Positions 26,826-35,493 of a DNA stretch of 64,000 nt are shown piece by piece. The stretch is from Bacteroidales bacterium. GTDB lineage: Bacteria > Bacteroidota > Bacteroidia > Bacteroidales > P3. The notes under the pieces were generated by a model that had not been told where the DNA came from, made no database searches, and saw only the letters and a list, made by a program, of their open reading frames with translations. Made by a program: the position numbers and the translations under genes. The stretch covers positions 88,051-152,050 of the forward strand of contig JAFUYA010000049.1 in NCBI GenBank assembly GCA_017477025.1. The letters are read 5' to 3'. How positions within the stretch are numbered: position 1 is the stretch's first letter; every line of letters begins with the position of its first letter.

Positions 26826-28964
26826 TTATTTTACTAATTCTAATTCGTTAATCAAATTTTTTGCCTCCAGATATTTGTCAATAATCAAAAGACAATATCT
26901 TATGTCTAATGTAATGTTGCGACATAAATCCTTATCATAAAGAATGTCGGACATAGTTCCTTCCCAATTCCTGTCAAAATTCAAACCTATCAAATTACCG
27001 TCGGCATCCATGACAGGAGATCCGCTGTTTCCTCCTGTTGTATGGTTAGTTGCAATAAAAGCGACTCTGTCGCTATAAGGGGCAATATCGTTATTGTAGT
27101 AAATGTCTTTTAATTTTTGTTCAACAACGTAATCATAAATGTTTGGCTCCTCTTTTTCCATAATACCGGCTATAGTTGTATAATGACGATAAGTGATTCC
27201 GTCTTTAGGTTTAAAGGAAGCGATGTTGCCGTAAGTAACTCTCATGGTCAAATTTGCGTCAGGGAAAATACCGTTGTTCATCGACATATCTTTTGTATTG
27301 TTATGCCTGTTATACTCATCAATGTAATGTTTAGTATTGATTCTGTACAAACTGTCAAGTTTATTATTATTTTGAGTTAGTTTTTCTCTTGTAGAATTCA
27401 CATATTGTCCCCAAATAGGAGAAAGAAACTCAACAGCAGAATCATCAATTAGTTTTTTATAGTTTTTACGTTTGTAATCTTTTAGAACTTTTCTGATTTT
27501 TTCAGGATTATTCAGAACACTTGTTTTATATATGTCTGCGAAATAATCTTCTATAGGCATTTTATTTAGTTTATCATGCAAAAAATTGTAATTGTCTTTT
27601 GCGAAATCATTGTAAAAGATTGTCATGGTACGGACAAAAATCATACTATCTACACCTCTGTGCGAAGCAAAGTCATTGTTATAATATTTGTCCAACCAAG
27701 ATAACAGGTTGTCTGCTTCCGTCTTTAAAACAATGTCGGTAACGGTGTTGTCCATAGATAGATCAATCAATGAAAGCAGGCGTCTTGTATTGTACATAAA
27801 ATCACTTGCCAGTACTGCTTCGCCTATGTACAACTGTTCAAGTTTATACTTGCGATTATCATTATAAAGTTCGTAAAACTGCGACATAAGAGGGTTATTC
27901 AATTCTCCTTGTCGCTTTTTTTCTACAGCATTAAGAAACTTCAATCCTTTTACTTCTCCCTGCCATTTTTTCCACCCGTTAGCAATGGAAGCGACGTCGG
28001 AAGCATAGCGCAATCTTTTAGCCGGAGATTCTTCCTGTGCACTTTTATACACATTCAATCTTTCCGTTCTTAACTTTATTCTGGCAGGATCCTCTATGTT
28101 CTGTATATCTTCAACAGCGTATGAAGTCAAGAATTGCTGAGTTGTTCCGGGGTAACCCATAACAAAAGTAAAATCTCCTTCATTTTTATCTTTTAGAGAA
28201 ATTTTCAGGAATTTCTTAGGTTGATAAGGTTTATTATTTTTGCTGTATTCAGCAGGCTCGTTATTCGCGTCTGCATAAACTCGAAAAACAGAAAAGTCAC
28301 CTGTATGACGCGGCCACATCCAGTTGTCTGTATCTCCTCCGAATTTACCTATATTAGACGGAGGTGCTACTACAAGTCTGACGTCTTTGTATATTTTGTT
28401 TACATAAAGCATATATTGATTGCCGTAATACAATGCTTTAACGTATCCGTCAAGATTAGTTCCCTTTGTTGTGTTTTCAACTATGTTTTTGATATTCTCA
28501 TTTACCTTCATTTGTCTTTCTTTTTCTGTCATTGAAGAAGAAACTCCGGATAGAACATCACTTGTAACGTCTTTCATGTACTGAAGCAATGTTACCGTCA
28601 ATCCCGGGCAAGGCAATTCCTCGTCAAGTGACATAGCGGCAAACCCATTGGTAAGATAATCGTGATCAACCGTAGAGTGTTTGACAATTTCACTATAACC
28701 GCAATGGTGATTAGTGAACAATAGTCCTTGATTGCTGACAAATTCTCCTGTACATCCTCTGCCGAATAAAACAACGGCATCTTTGATACTTGCATTTTGT
28801 TCATCATAGATTTGCTTTGCGGAGATATGACAACCTTTTGACATCATATCTTTCTGATTTCTGTCCAACTGATTAGGGAGCCACATACCTCCTTGTGCAA
28901 ACGTATTATTCAAAAACAATATATTGGATATAACGATTACAAAAAATAGTATATACTTTTTCAT
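26826..28964 (-). CDS. dpp11: S46 family dipeptidyl peptidase, DPP11-like
   Basis: A 712-residue periplasmic serine exopeptidase with a signal peptide (…NILFLNNTFAQ). The catalytic His is in LLFTNHHCGY (about His86) and the nucleophile in GGNSGSPVM (Ser647). Family knowledge: in Porphyromonas gingivalis DPP11 the serine is 655 and specificity for Asp/Glu at P1 comes from Arg673, 18 residues later. Here NFDRNWE puts Arg at 665, exactly 18 after the serine; DPP7 has Gly there. So acidic-P1 specificity is inferred. These enzymes feed dipeptides to asaccharolytic Bacteroidota. First gene of an operon with pheT. Confidence 0.92.
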   Translation of the reverse strand: MKKYILFFVIVISNILFLNNTFAQGGMWLPNQLDRNQKDMMSKGCHISAKQIYDEQNASIKDAVVLFGRGCTGEFVSNQGLLFTNHHCGYSEIVKHSTVDHDYLTNGFAAMSLDEELPCPGLTVTLLQYMKDVTSDVLSGVSSSMTEKERQMKVNENIKNIVENTTKGTNLDGYVKALYYGNQYMLYVNKIYKDVRLVVAPPSNIGKFGGDTDNWMWPRHTGDFSVFRVYADANNEPAEYSKNNKPYQPKKFLKISLKDKNEGDFTFVMGYPGTTQQFLTSYAVEDIQNIEDPARIKLRTERLNVYKSAQEESPAKRLRYASDVASIANGWKKWQGEVKGLKFLNAVEKKRQGELNNPLMSQFYELYNDNRKYKLEQLYIGEAVLASDFMYNTRRLLSLIDLSMDNTVTDIVLKTEADNLLSWLDKYYNNDFASHRGVDSMIFVRTMTIFYNDFAKDNYNFLHDKLNKMPIEDYFADIYKTSVLNNPEKIRKVLKDYKRKNYKKLIDDSAVEFLSPIWGQYVNSTREKLTQNNNKLDSLYRINTKHYIDEYNRHNNTKDMSMNNGIFPDANLTMRVTYGNIASFKPKDGITYRHYTTIAGIMEKEEPNIYDYVVEQKLKDIYYNNDIAPYSDRVAFIATNHTTGGNSGSPVMDADGNLIGLNFDRNWEGTMSDILYDKDLCRNITLDIRYCLLIIDKYLEAKNLINELELVK

Positions 28965-28994
28965 ACATTATGATTTTAATTCACTTACAAAGTG

Positions 28995-29002
28995 CAAATT
29001 TA
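28995..29002 (-). promoter_or_regulatory. -7 promoter box of the S46 peptidase operon
   Basis: TAAATTTG on the minus strand, 30 nt before the ATG at 28964. Confidence 0.55.
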
Positions 29003-29162
29003 TAAAAAATAAAGCAAATAAAAATATAATGGTATAAGAAAATTACCTCTGTCCTAAAAATATAAGTAACATTTTTTTATTCTGTAATATCTAAACGGGC
29101 GAAATTATTCTATGCGATAACAGAAAGAAGTATTTTACGGTTTCAATAAGAAAATCCGTGTA

Positions 29163-29252
29163 CAAAGATACAAATACGATTGTTGTGAAATGAGATAAAT
29201 GGATACAAATTCGTTGCAGACTCTCTGATTTAATTAAAAATTTGTATCTTTG
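29163..29252. promoter_or_regulatory. Inverted pair of -7 boxes in the dpp11-nadE intergenic region
   Basis: CAAAGATACAAAT (29163-29175) is the exact reverse complement of ATTTGTATCTTTG (29240-29252). Each arm contains TATCTTTG, the plus-strand one at 29245-29252 being 29 nt before the nadE ATG. The minus-strand copy could give a distal promoter for dpp11. Nothing else is seen in this 317-bp gap. Confidence 0.55.
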
Positions 29253-29281
29253 CACCCACAAACGTTTCATTTATATTCGTG

Positions 29282-30943
29282 ATGAGAATCAATATTTGTC
29301 AAAACAATTATGATACTCTTGCAATAGAGGGTAACAAGGACAAAATCAAACAAGCATTATTGCAAAGCGAAAATAATGTGTTGAATATTTTCGGAGAGTT
29401 TTCTTTAAGCGGTTCGCCTCTTTACAATAAAAATCTTTACAATGATATATATACTCGGGTTAATGCGGCAGGAGACGAGTTGTGTATGACACAAAAATCT
29501 TTTATTATAGGCACTCCATCCAAAATAACCGCACAGCAAGACGGAGTACCCGGTGAGGGTGAAGTTAAAGAAGAGTTTTATTACAATAGTTTGGTGTTTG
29601 TAGACAGAGGGGAGGTGAAGGCTTTGGCTACAAAGAGAAATTTAGGACGTTTTGACGACAACTATTCTGTCGGTAACGGTATTGAGGTAGTAGAGTTTGA
29701 GGGGAAAAGGATTGCTTTCGGTTTTTATGAAGATATATTCAACTTTGCTCAAAGGAAGACGGAGGTCAGTTGTGTTATCTTGGTAAGCAATGTATTATTT
29801 GATAAAGATTATGCCGATGATATAGAAAAAGATCTTTCCTCTTATGCAAAACGATTGAATGCCCCTGTTGTATTTGTTTCCCGTACGGGAGCTGAAGGGA
29901 ATTTTGTATATCAGGGCGGTAGTTTTTTTATGAATCGTAACGGGGAAGTAATAAGAAAATTGGATGAGTTCGAAGAACAGCAAGTTTTGATTGATACGGA
30001 TTCCTATAATGAAGGGAAAGTATTGTCGGATAATGAATATGAAAAACGTATTTTCTTGGCTTGTGTTACGGGGATAAGAGATTATTGGCGTAAAAGCAGA
30101 ATAAAGAAAGCCGTTATAGGACTTAGCGGCGGTATTGACTCTGCGGTTGTCGCTCCTTTAGGAGTTGCAGCGTTGGGGAAGGAAAATGTTATAGGAGTTT
30201 TAATGCCGAGTGAGTTTTCTTCTTTACACAGTGTTGATGATGCATTACAGAGTGCAGGCAATTTAGGTATTGAACATTATACAATACATATTCAAGGTAT
30301 TTTTGAGGCAACCAAGCAAGCTCTTGCTCCATTATTATCTCCGCAAGATACGAATTCTTACGACAACAAGGAATTATCCGCTGTTACCAATACGGATACC
30401 ACGGAGGAAAACTTGCAGGCACGTGCCAGATGTATGATAGTGATGGCTTTCGGCAATAGGAAAGGAGCGGCTATGTTAAATACTTCAAACAAGAGCGAAA
30501 GTGCAGTAGGTTACGGAACTCTTTACGGGGACGACAGCGGAGCATTGGGACCTGTCGGCGACCTTTACAAAGAAGATGTTTATAAACTTGCACGTTGGAT
30601 TAATAAGGCCGTTAGAGAAGGTAAATTAAAAGAATACTTTGATTATGATGGAGAGTATCTTATTCCTCTGTCATCCATTGAAAAGGCTCCTTCTGCGGAA
30701 TTAAAACCGAATCAGAAAGACAGCGACACACTTCCTGAATATGAGGTGTTGGATAAAATAATTAAGGACCATATTGAGAATCATTTATCCCCGGAAGAAT
30801 TGATTAAGAAAGGATATAATGAAAAGGATGTTAAGCGTATTTTGCATCTTTATGGTATCAATGAATGGAAACGCAGGCAGGAAGCACCGGCATTGAGATT
30901 AAGTAAAACTTGTTTTGCAACGGATTTTAAAATAAACTATTAA
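29282..30943 (+). CDS. nadE: NAD+ synthase with a degenerate glutaminase domain
   Basis: Final step of NAD synthesis: amidation of nicotinate adenine dinucleotide. The C-terminal synthetase domain (about 260-553) is intact: VIGLSGGIDSAVVAPLG is the ATP-pyrophosphatase P-loop, and NLQARARCMIVMAFGN, LNTSNKSESAVGYGTLYGD are conserved. The N-terminal nitrilase-type domain (1-250) retains a candidate Glu (FGEFSLSG) and Lys (ATKRNLG), but where glutamine-dependent enzymes have C in ICEDxW it reads GFYEDIF, with Tyr149. It is therefore likely to use ammonia directly. The ATG at 29282 was preferred to the GTG just before it. A PurF-like gene starts 3 nt after its stop. Confidence 0.93.
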   Translation: MRINICQNNYDTLAIEGNKDKIKQALLQSENNVLNIFGEFSLSGSPLYNKNLYNDIYTRVNAAGDELCMTQKSFIIGTPSKITAQQDGVPGEGEVKEEFYYNSLVFVDRGEVKALATKRNLGRFDDNYSVGNGIEVVEFEGKRIAFGFYEDIFNFAQRKTEVSCVILVSNVLFDKDYADDIEKDLSSYAKRLNAPVVFVSRTGAEGNFVYQGGSFFMNRNGEVIRKLDEFEEQQVLIDTDSYNEGKVLSDNEYEKRIFLACVTGIRDYWRKSRIKKAVIGLSGGIDSAVVAPLGVAALGKENVIGVLMPSEFSSLHSVDDALQSAGNLGIEHYTIHIQGIFEATKQALAPLLSPQDTNSYDNKELSAVTNTDTTEENLQARARCMIVMAFGNRKGAAMLNTSNKSESAVGYGTLYGDDSGALGPVGDLYKEDVYKLARWINKAVREGKLKEYFDYDGEYLIPLSSIEKAPSAELKPNQKDSDTLPEYEVLDKIIKDHIENHLSPEELIKKGYNEKDVKRILHLYGINEWKRRQEAPALRLSKTCFATDFKINY

Positions 30944-30946
30944 TAA

Positions 30947-32848
30947 ATGAGTGATTCTATTAAACACGAATGCGGTATCGCTCTTTTGAGATTGAAAAAG
31001 CCGCTTGAATATTATCAAGAGAAATACGGTAACACCTGGGCATTGAACCGTATGTATCTTCTAATGGAAAAACAGCATAACAGGGGACAGGACGGGGCCG
31101 GTTTTGCAAGTGTGAAGTTTGATACCGAACCGGGCAAACCTTATGTTGATATCGCGAAAAGTAACGCTACTCAGTCTATTGCCGAAATATTCAAAAATGT
31201 CTTTACGGATTATAAACATATTGTTAAGGAGTTTCCTGATAAAGCGGAAGATATTGCTTATTTGAAAGATAACGCAAGGTTTTTCGGCAATGTGTTTATG
31301 GGGCATTTGCGTTACGGAACGTTCGGGAAAAATGAGTTGGAAAATTTGCATCCGTTCCACAGAGAGAACAATTGGAAAACACGTGATTTGCTTGTTGCCG
31401 GCAATTTCAATCTTACGAACATAGACGAGATGCTTCAAAAGTTGATTTCCCTGGGTCAGCATCCGGTTAATGTTACCGATACTGCAATTGTGTTGGAGAA
31501 AATCGGAAAATTTCTTGACAGGGAGGTTCAGGAATTGTTTGAAAAGCACAAATTAAATAAAGAATCCAATATTCGAATCACAGAATCCATAAGTAAAGAA
31601 ATGGACTTGCAAAAAGTATTGGCTAATTCGGTTAAACACTTCGACGGAGGCTATGCTTTTTGTGGTATTACCGGTAACGGATGTGCTTTTGTGGTAAGAG
31701 ACGAAAGTGGAATAAGGCCTGCTTTTTGGTATGAGAATGACGAGATAGTTGTTGCCGCAAGCGAGCGTCCTGCCATTATGACAACTTTCGATGCGAGGGT
31801 AGAAGAAGTACAGGAACTGACACCCGGCTGTGCATTAATCATAAATAGAGACGGGGTTGCAAGTGTTCAGAGAGTTAAAGCCGAAAATAAGCCGAATAAA
31901 AAATGCAGTTTCGAGCGTATTTACTTTTCACGCGGAACCGATAAGGATATTTATTTAGAGCGAAAGGCTTTGGGAGAAAAAATCTTTCCGCAAATATTAG
32001 ATGCGATTAATAATGATATTGCCAACACCGTTATTTCCTACATTCCTAACACTGCTTCCGTTGCTTTTCAGGGACTTGCAAAGGCTTTTGCCGATTATTT
32101 GGATAAGCAACGCATACAACAAATACTTGCCGTTAAGGATAATATCACTGAGGATAAATTAAAAGAAATCTTTTCTACAACAGTTCGCCGTGAATACATA
32201 GTTGTCAAAGACGTTAAATTAAGAACGTTCATCACTCAGGATAATGAAAGAGATGATATGGTTGCTCATGTTTATGACGTTACTTACGGACAGATAAAAG
32301 AGTATAAAGACAATCTTGTCGTTATAGATGATTCCATCGTTCGCGGTACAACATTACGGCAAAGTATCATTTCAATTTTAGATAAATTAGGACCGAAGAA
32401 AATAGTTGTCGCTTCATCCGCTCCGCAAATAAGATACCCTGATTGTTACGGCATAGATATGAGTCGATTAGGACAGTTTGTAGCATTTAATGCGGCAATA
32501 GAGTTGTTGAAAGAGCAAGGTAAGCAGGAAATTATTGACAATGTTTATCGAATGTGTAAAGAGCAGGAAACTTTGCCGAAAGAAATGGTAACCAATCATG
32601 TCAAAGAAATTTATGCTCCTTTTACCGACAAGCAGATTTCGGATAAAATTGCACAACTTATTACACCTAAACACTGCAATGCCGAGATTCAGGTTGTTTA
32701 TAATACTGTTGAAGATTTGCATGCCGCATGTCCTCAGCACACGGGGGATTGGTACTTTACCGGTTCTTATCCTACAGCGGGCGGTAATAAGGTTGTCAAT
32801 ACCGCTTTCATAAATTGGTATGAAGGAAATAATAATCGTGCTTACTAA
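30947..32848 (+). CDS. Amidophosphoribosyltransferase-like protein (PurF family)
   Basis: A 633-residue protein with an N-terminal class II glutamine amidotransferase domain. An 8-residue propeptide precedes the nucleophile in HECGIALL, and QHNRGQDGAGFAS and GHLRYGTFGKNELENLHPF are typical. The C-terminal half is a type I phosphoribosyltransferase with the PRPP loop VVIDDSIVRGTT. PurF makes 5-phosphoribosylamine, the first purine intermediate. The protein is longer than E. coli PurF (505 aa) by insertions, a form seen in Bacteroidota, some of which also have a standard PurF, so this may be a paralog. It overlaps the operon of nadE. Confidence 0.85.
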   Translation: MSDSIKHECGIALLRLKKPLEYYQEKYGNTWALNRMYLLMEKQHNRGQDGAGFASVKFDTEPGKPYVDIAKSNATQSIAEIFKNVFTDYKHIVKEFPDKAEDIAYLKDNARFFGNVFMGHLRYGTFGKNELENLHPFHRENNWKTRDLLVAGNFNLTNIDEMLQKLISLGQHPVNVTDTAIVLEKIGKFLDREVQELFEKHKLNKESNIRITESISKEMDLQKVLANSVKHFDGGYAFCGITGNGCAFVVRDESGIRPAFWYENDEIVVAASERPAIMTTFDARVEEVQELTPGCALIINRDGVASVQRVKAENKPNKKCSFERIYFSRGTDKDIYLERKALGEKIFPQILDAINNDIANTVISYIPNTASVAFQGLAKAFADYLDKQRIQQILAVKDNITEDKLKEIFSTTVRREYIVVKDVKLRTFITQDNERDDMVAHVYDVTYGQIKEYKDNLVVIDDSIVRGTTLRQSIISILDKLGPKKIVVASSAPQIRYPDCYGIDMSRLGQFVAFNAAIELLKEQGKQEIIDNVYRMCKEQETLPKEMVTNHVKEIYAPFTDKQISDKIAQLITPKHCNAEIQVVYNTVEDLHAACPQHTGDWYFTGSYPTAGGNKVVNTAFINWYEGNNNRAY

Positions 32849-32882
32849 ATGAGTAGATAGAGTTCATATTGATTTGTTTATC

Positions 32883-32966
32883 TGAAAAAAGTGTGTGATT
32901 TCTGATGTTTTTATTAAAAAAATGACAGAAATCACACACTTTTTTGCAGAAATCACACTACTTTTT
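32883..32966. repeat. 21-nt intergenic repeat array, site 4, with perfect 20-bp stem
   Basis: Four 21-nt units start at 32883, 32904, 32925 and 32946. Units 1 and 3 pair perfectly over 20 bp (32885-32904 with 32926-32945; core GTGTGTGATTTCTG / CAGAAATCACACAC) around a 21-nt loop. It sits between the convergent PurF-like and atpG genes and may act as a bidirectional terminator here. Confidence 0.8.
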
Positions 32967-32977
32967 AAACTGTTTAT

Positions 32978-33868
32978 TTACACTGCATTAGCACCGTTGG
33001 AAACTTCTATGATTTGGTTCGTTATATCGGACTGACGTTGTTTATTGTATGTTAAAGTCAGTTCTTTCAACAGCGAAGATGCATTGTCCGTTGCCTTATT
33101 CATGGATGACATCCTTGCTCCGTGTTCGGATGTGAAAGAATCTAAAAAACATTTGTACATTTGTGTATTTAAACTTTGCGGAATCACAGAAGATATGATT
33201 TCCTGTTTATTAGGAGCAAAAATATAATCTTTTTTGTATTCGGAAACTACTCCGACAGACTCAGACTTATTAGATGATACCCCATCGGGCAGAGGCAGAA
33301 ATTGTTCTATTGTAGGAATTTGGGTAGCCGCATTTTTAAATTGGTTATATATTATTTCTATTTTGTCGTATTTTTTGTTTAGAAAATCCGCTGTAAACTT
33401 ATCAGATTTCTCTTTTACGTTTTCAAAAGAAAGATTATCCCAAATTTCATCGTCTGTTCCTAAATAATCTATATCGGATATTTTCTTAAAAGAATTATCT
33501 CCTTTTTTCCCGTATGACATCAAACTGACAGAATATCCCTTAAGTTTATATTCCTCTATTCTCTTTGAAGTCATTTTGATTATGGAAGAGTTAAAAGTAG
33601 AACATAATCCTTTATTGGATGTCAATGCTATTAACAGTATTTTTTGATCTTTAGTTTTCGGTTTGCGATTAAAAGGCAACTCGTCCGTCATGCTTTTTCC
33701 TAACTTGACTATTATATCATTCATTTTCCGATAGTAAGGACGCAACGTCATTATTGCCGTTTGGGATTTACGCAACTTTGCCGCTGAAACCATTTTCATA
33801 GCGGAAGTAATCTGTTGTGTTGATTTTACGGAAGCAATTCTTGTGCGTATTTCTTTTAAATTTGCCAT
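32978..33868 (-). CDS. atpG: ATP synthase gamma subunit
   Basis: Central stalk subunit of F1, which rotates inside alpha3beta3. The N-terminal helix LKEIRTRIASVKSTQQITSAMKMVSAAKLRK is highly conserved, as is the C-terminal helix RMSSMNKATDNASSLLKEL. The middle is divergent with LTSNKGLCSTFNSSI. Length 296 is normal. Other ATP synthase genes are absent from both sides, so atpG is separated from the rest of the operon. It has its own TAACTTTG box at 33929. Confidence 0.96.
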   Translation of the reverse strand: MANLKEIRTRIASVKSTQQITSAMKMVSAAKLRKSQTAIMTLRPYYRKMNDIIVKLGKSMTDELPFNRKPKTKDQKILLIALTSNKGLCSTFNSSIIKMTSKRIEEYKLKGYSVSLMSYGKKGDNSFKKISDIDYLGTDDEIWDNLSFENVKEKSDKFTADFLNKKYDKIEIIYNQFKNAATQIPTIEQFLPLPDGVSSNKSESVGVVSEYKKDYIFAPNKQEIISSVIPQSLNTQMYKCFLDSFTSEHGARMSSMNKATDNASSLLKELTLTYNKQRQSDITNQIIEVSNGANAV

Positions 33869-33928
33869 AAATTATACAATTCTTTTTTTGAGAAAAAATG
33901 TATTTGTCTTTTTAGCGTTAATGAATCG

Positions 33929-33936
33929 CAAAGTTA
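33929..33936 (-). promoter_or_regulatory. -7 promoter box of atpG
   Basis: TAACTTTG on the minus strand, 60 nt before the atpG ATG; supports separate transcription of atpG. The rest of the 33869-34145 gap shows nothing recognisable. Confidence 0.55.
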
Positions 33937-34145
33937 TAACTTTTTTTTTATTTGCAAAAGGATTGATGCTGATTTTTGGATATTGCTACAGCAATGTATC
34001 GGTTATATGTCGGTATTGTTGTTTTATGATTCGGTCTCTTTTTTTCCTGCGTGCAATAATTGTTTGCAAAAGGGAGATTTCTGCACTTCAATAAGGATAA
34101 AGTATGATTAAACGGTGGAAAAAGAGTTCGGGAAATATGCTGAAA

Positions 34146-34340
34146 CTACGGATTTTTGCTTTGATGTTCCGAAGAATCTTTATCCGCATATTGTTTCAGA
34201 CAATTTTCGCAAAGACAATCCGAGAATTTCTCTTTCAAAATCTTCAGATTGTCTTTGTTTATAGAGTATCTCATACAAAAACATTCGGAATCGTGTTTGC
34301 AGATAAACTCTTTACCGCATTGAGGACAAATTTTTTTCAC
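34146..34340 (-). CDS. Small cysteine-rich CWC-like protein
   Basis: A 64-residue protein with a metal-binding look: CPQCGKEFICKH at the N-terminus, then CFCMRYSI, and CLCENCLKQY at the C-terminus (eight Cys in all). This spacing resembles the cysteine-rich CWC family of small zinc-ribbon-like proteins of unknown role. It starts with GTG at 34340, 10 nt after the frr stop, so it is the last gene of the lipoprotein-frr operon. Its frame is open and its Cys pattern ordered, unlike the shadow frames around it. Confidence 0.75.
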   Translation of the reverse strand: MKKICPQCGKEFICKHDSECFCMRYSINKDNLKILKEKFSDCLCENCLKQYADKDSSEHQSKNP

Positions 34341-34350
34341 GTCCTTCGGG

Positions 34351-34923
34351 TTATACAGTCATTAATTCTCTTTCCTTAACGGAAAGCATTTCATCAATTT
34401 TCTTGATAAATTTGTCAGTTAGGTCTTGTATATCTTTTTCTGCTTGTTTTATCTCGTCTTCGGTTGCAGGATTTTCCTTGTTGTCCTTAGTTTTCTTCAC
34501 TTTGTCAAGGATATTTCTACGGATATTTCTGACAGATACCTTAGCTGCTTCTCCTTCTTGCTTTACGGATTTCACCAATTCTTTTCTTCTGTCCTCAGTC
34601 AAAGGAGGCAACGTGATACGTAATAAATCCGCTTCAACTTTCGGAGTAAAACCCAGGTTAGCTGCTAAGATTGCCTTATTGATAGCAGGAATAGTGCTTT
34701 TATCCCAAGGTTGTACTACGATTTGATTTGCACTCGGTGTTGAAACATTTCCTATTTGGTCCAAAGGCATAAGAGTTCCGTAACTATCCACTTTAACGCC
34801 TGCAAGCATCTGAGGCGATGCTTTACCTGCACGCATACTCTTCAATCCGTTCTCAAGGAAATCAACTGCAGCATTCATACTGGCCGAAGCTTCATCCATC
34901 AATGTTTTAATCTGTGCATTCAT
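34351..34923 (-). CDS. frr: Ribosome recycling factor
   Basis: A 190-residue protein that with EF-G splits post-termination ribosomes. The tRNA-like three-helix domain shows FLENGLKSMRAGKASPQMLAGVKVDSYG near 20-50, ALNKAILAANLG-like INKAILAANLGFTP near 85, LTEDRRKELVKSVKQEGEAAKVSVRNIRR near 110-138, and a C-terminal helix rich in Lys/Asp. Length is normal (185-190). It lies 31 nt after a lipoprotein gene and 10 nt before the CWC-like gene; pyrH and tsf are not adjacent. Confidence 0.97.
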   Translation of the reverse strand: MNAQIKTLMDEASASMNAAVDFLENGLKSMRAGKASPQMLAGVKVDSYGTLMPLDQIGNVSTPSANQIVVQPWDKSTIPAINKAILAANLGFTPKVEADLLRITLPPLTEDRRKELVKSVKQEGEAAKVSVRNIRRNILDKVKKTKDNKENPATEDEIKQAEKDIQDLTDKFIKKIDEMLSVKERELMTV

Positions 34924-34954
34924 GATATTTACTTATTTTTTAATTATTCTTTCC

Positions 34955-35359
34955 TTATTTTACTTTTACCAGAACGAGTGTATCTTTTTCAGTTTTGTTT
35001 TCCTGACTTATAGCCATTCTCAACCAAATTGTATCCTTGGTATTAAACACCGCCGTTCCGGAAATGGAGAACCCGTTGGTATAGTTGATATTTCCCTTTG
35101 TTTCAGATGAAAGTTTTACGGGAATTCCGTATGAAGAATTTATTCCTAACAGAGTTCCGGACACAACGACTTTATTTCTCTCGCCTTTATCTTTGGTAAT
35201 AGTTCCTTCATGTAAATACTTGACCTGTGGAAACTTGGTTTCATCCGTTGTTTTCCAATTGCCGGTCCATCCTTCTGTATAATCTTCTTTGTCAGGTTTG
35301 CATTGTACAAAAAAGATTGATAATATGGTTAAAAGGATTGCAGTTTTTGTTTTAAACAT
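34955..35359 (-). CDS. Hypothetical lipoprotein
   Basis: A 134-residue lipoprotein with lipobox FVQC, lipidated Cys20. The mature part begins GWTGNWKTTDETKFPQV and ends in a beta-strand-rich run (TIWLRMAISQENKTEKDTLVLVKV), suggesting a small lipocalin-like or beta-sandwich fold. I do not recognise a family. It has a TATTTTTG box at 35387 and is the first gene of the operon with frr and the CWC-like gene, which is an odd pairing. Confidence 0.65.
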   Translation of the reverse strand: MFKTKTAILLTILSIFFVQCKPDKEDYTEGWTGNWKTTDETKFPQVKYLHEGTITKDKGERNKVVVSGTLLGINSSYGIPVKLSSETKGNINYTNGFSISGTAVFNTKDTIWLRMAISQENKTEKDTLVLVKVK

Positions 35360-35386
35360 GTTCTTGAGTTATTTGTTTTACAATTG

Positions 35387-35394
35387 CAAAAATA
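35387..35394 (-). promoter_or_regulatory. -7 promoter box of the lipoprotein-frr operon
   Basis: TATTTTTG on the minus strand, 28 nt before the ATG at 35359. Confidence 0.5.
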
Positions 35395-35458
35395 AGAAAA
35401 AATTATGTTCCGCAATAGAAAATCATTATAAAAAAACTTTTATTTAGCATAAAAATGT

Positions 35459-35466
35459 TATCTTTG
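35459..35466 (+). promoter_or_regulatory. -7 promoter box of pssA
   Basis: TATCTTTG. It overlaps the most upstream ATG of the open frame (35455), which therefore cannot be the start. Confidence 0.6.
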
Positions 35467-35493
35467 CACCCTAAAATGTCAATGGATACACTG

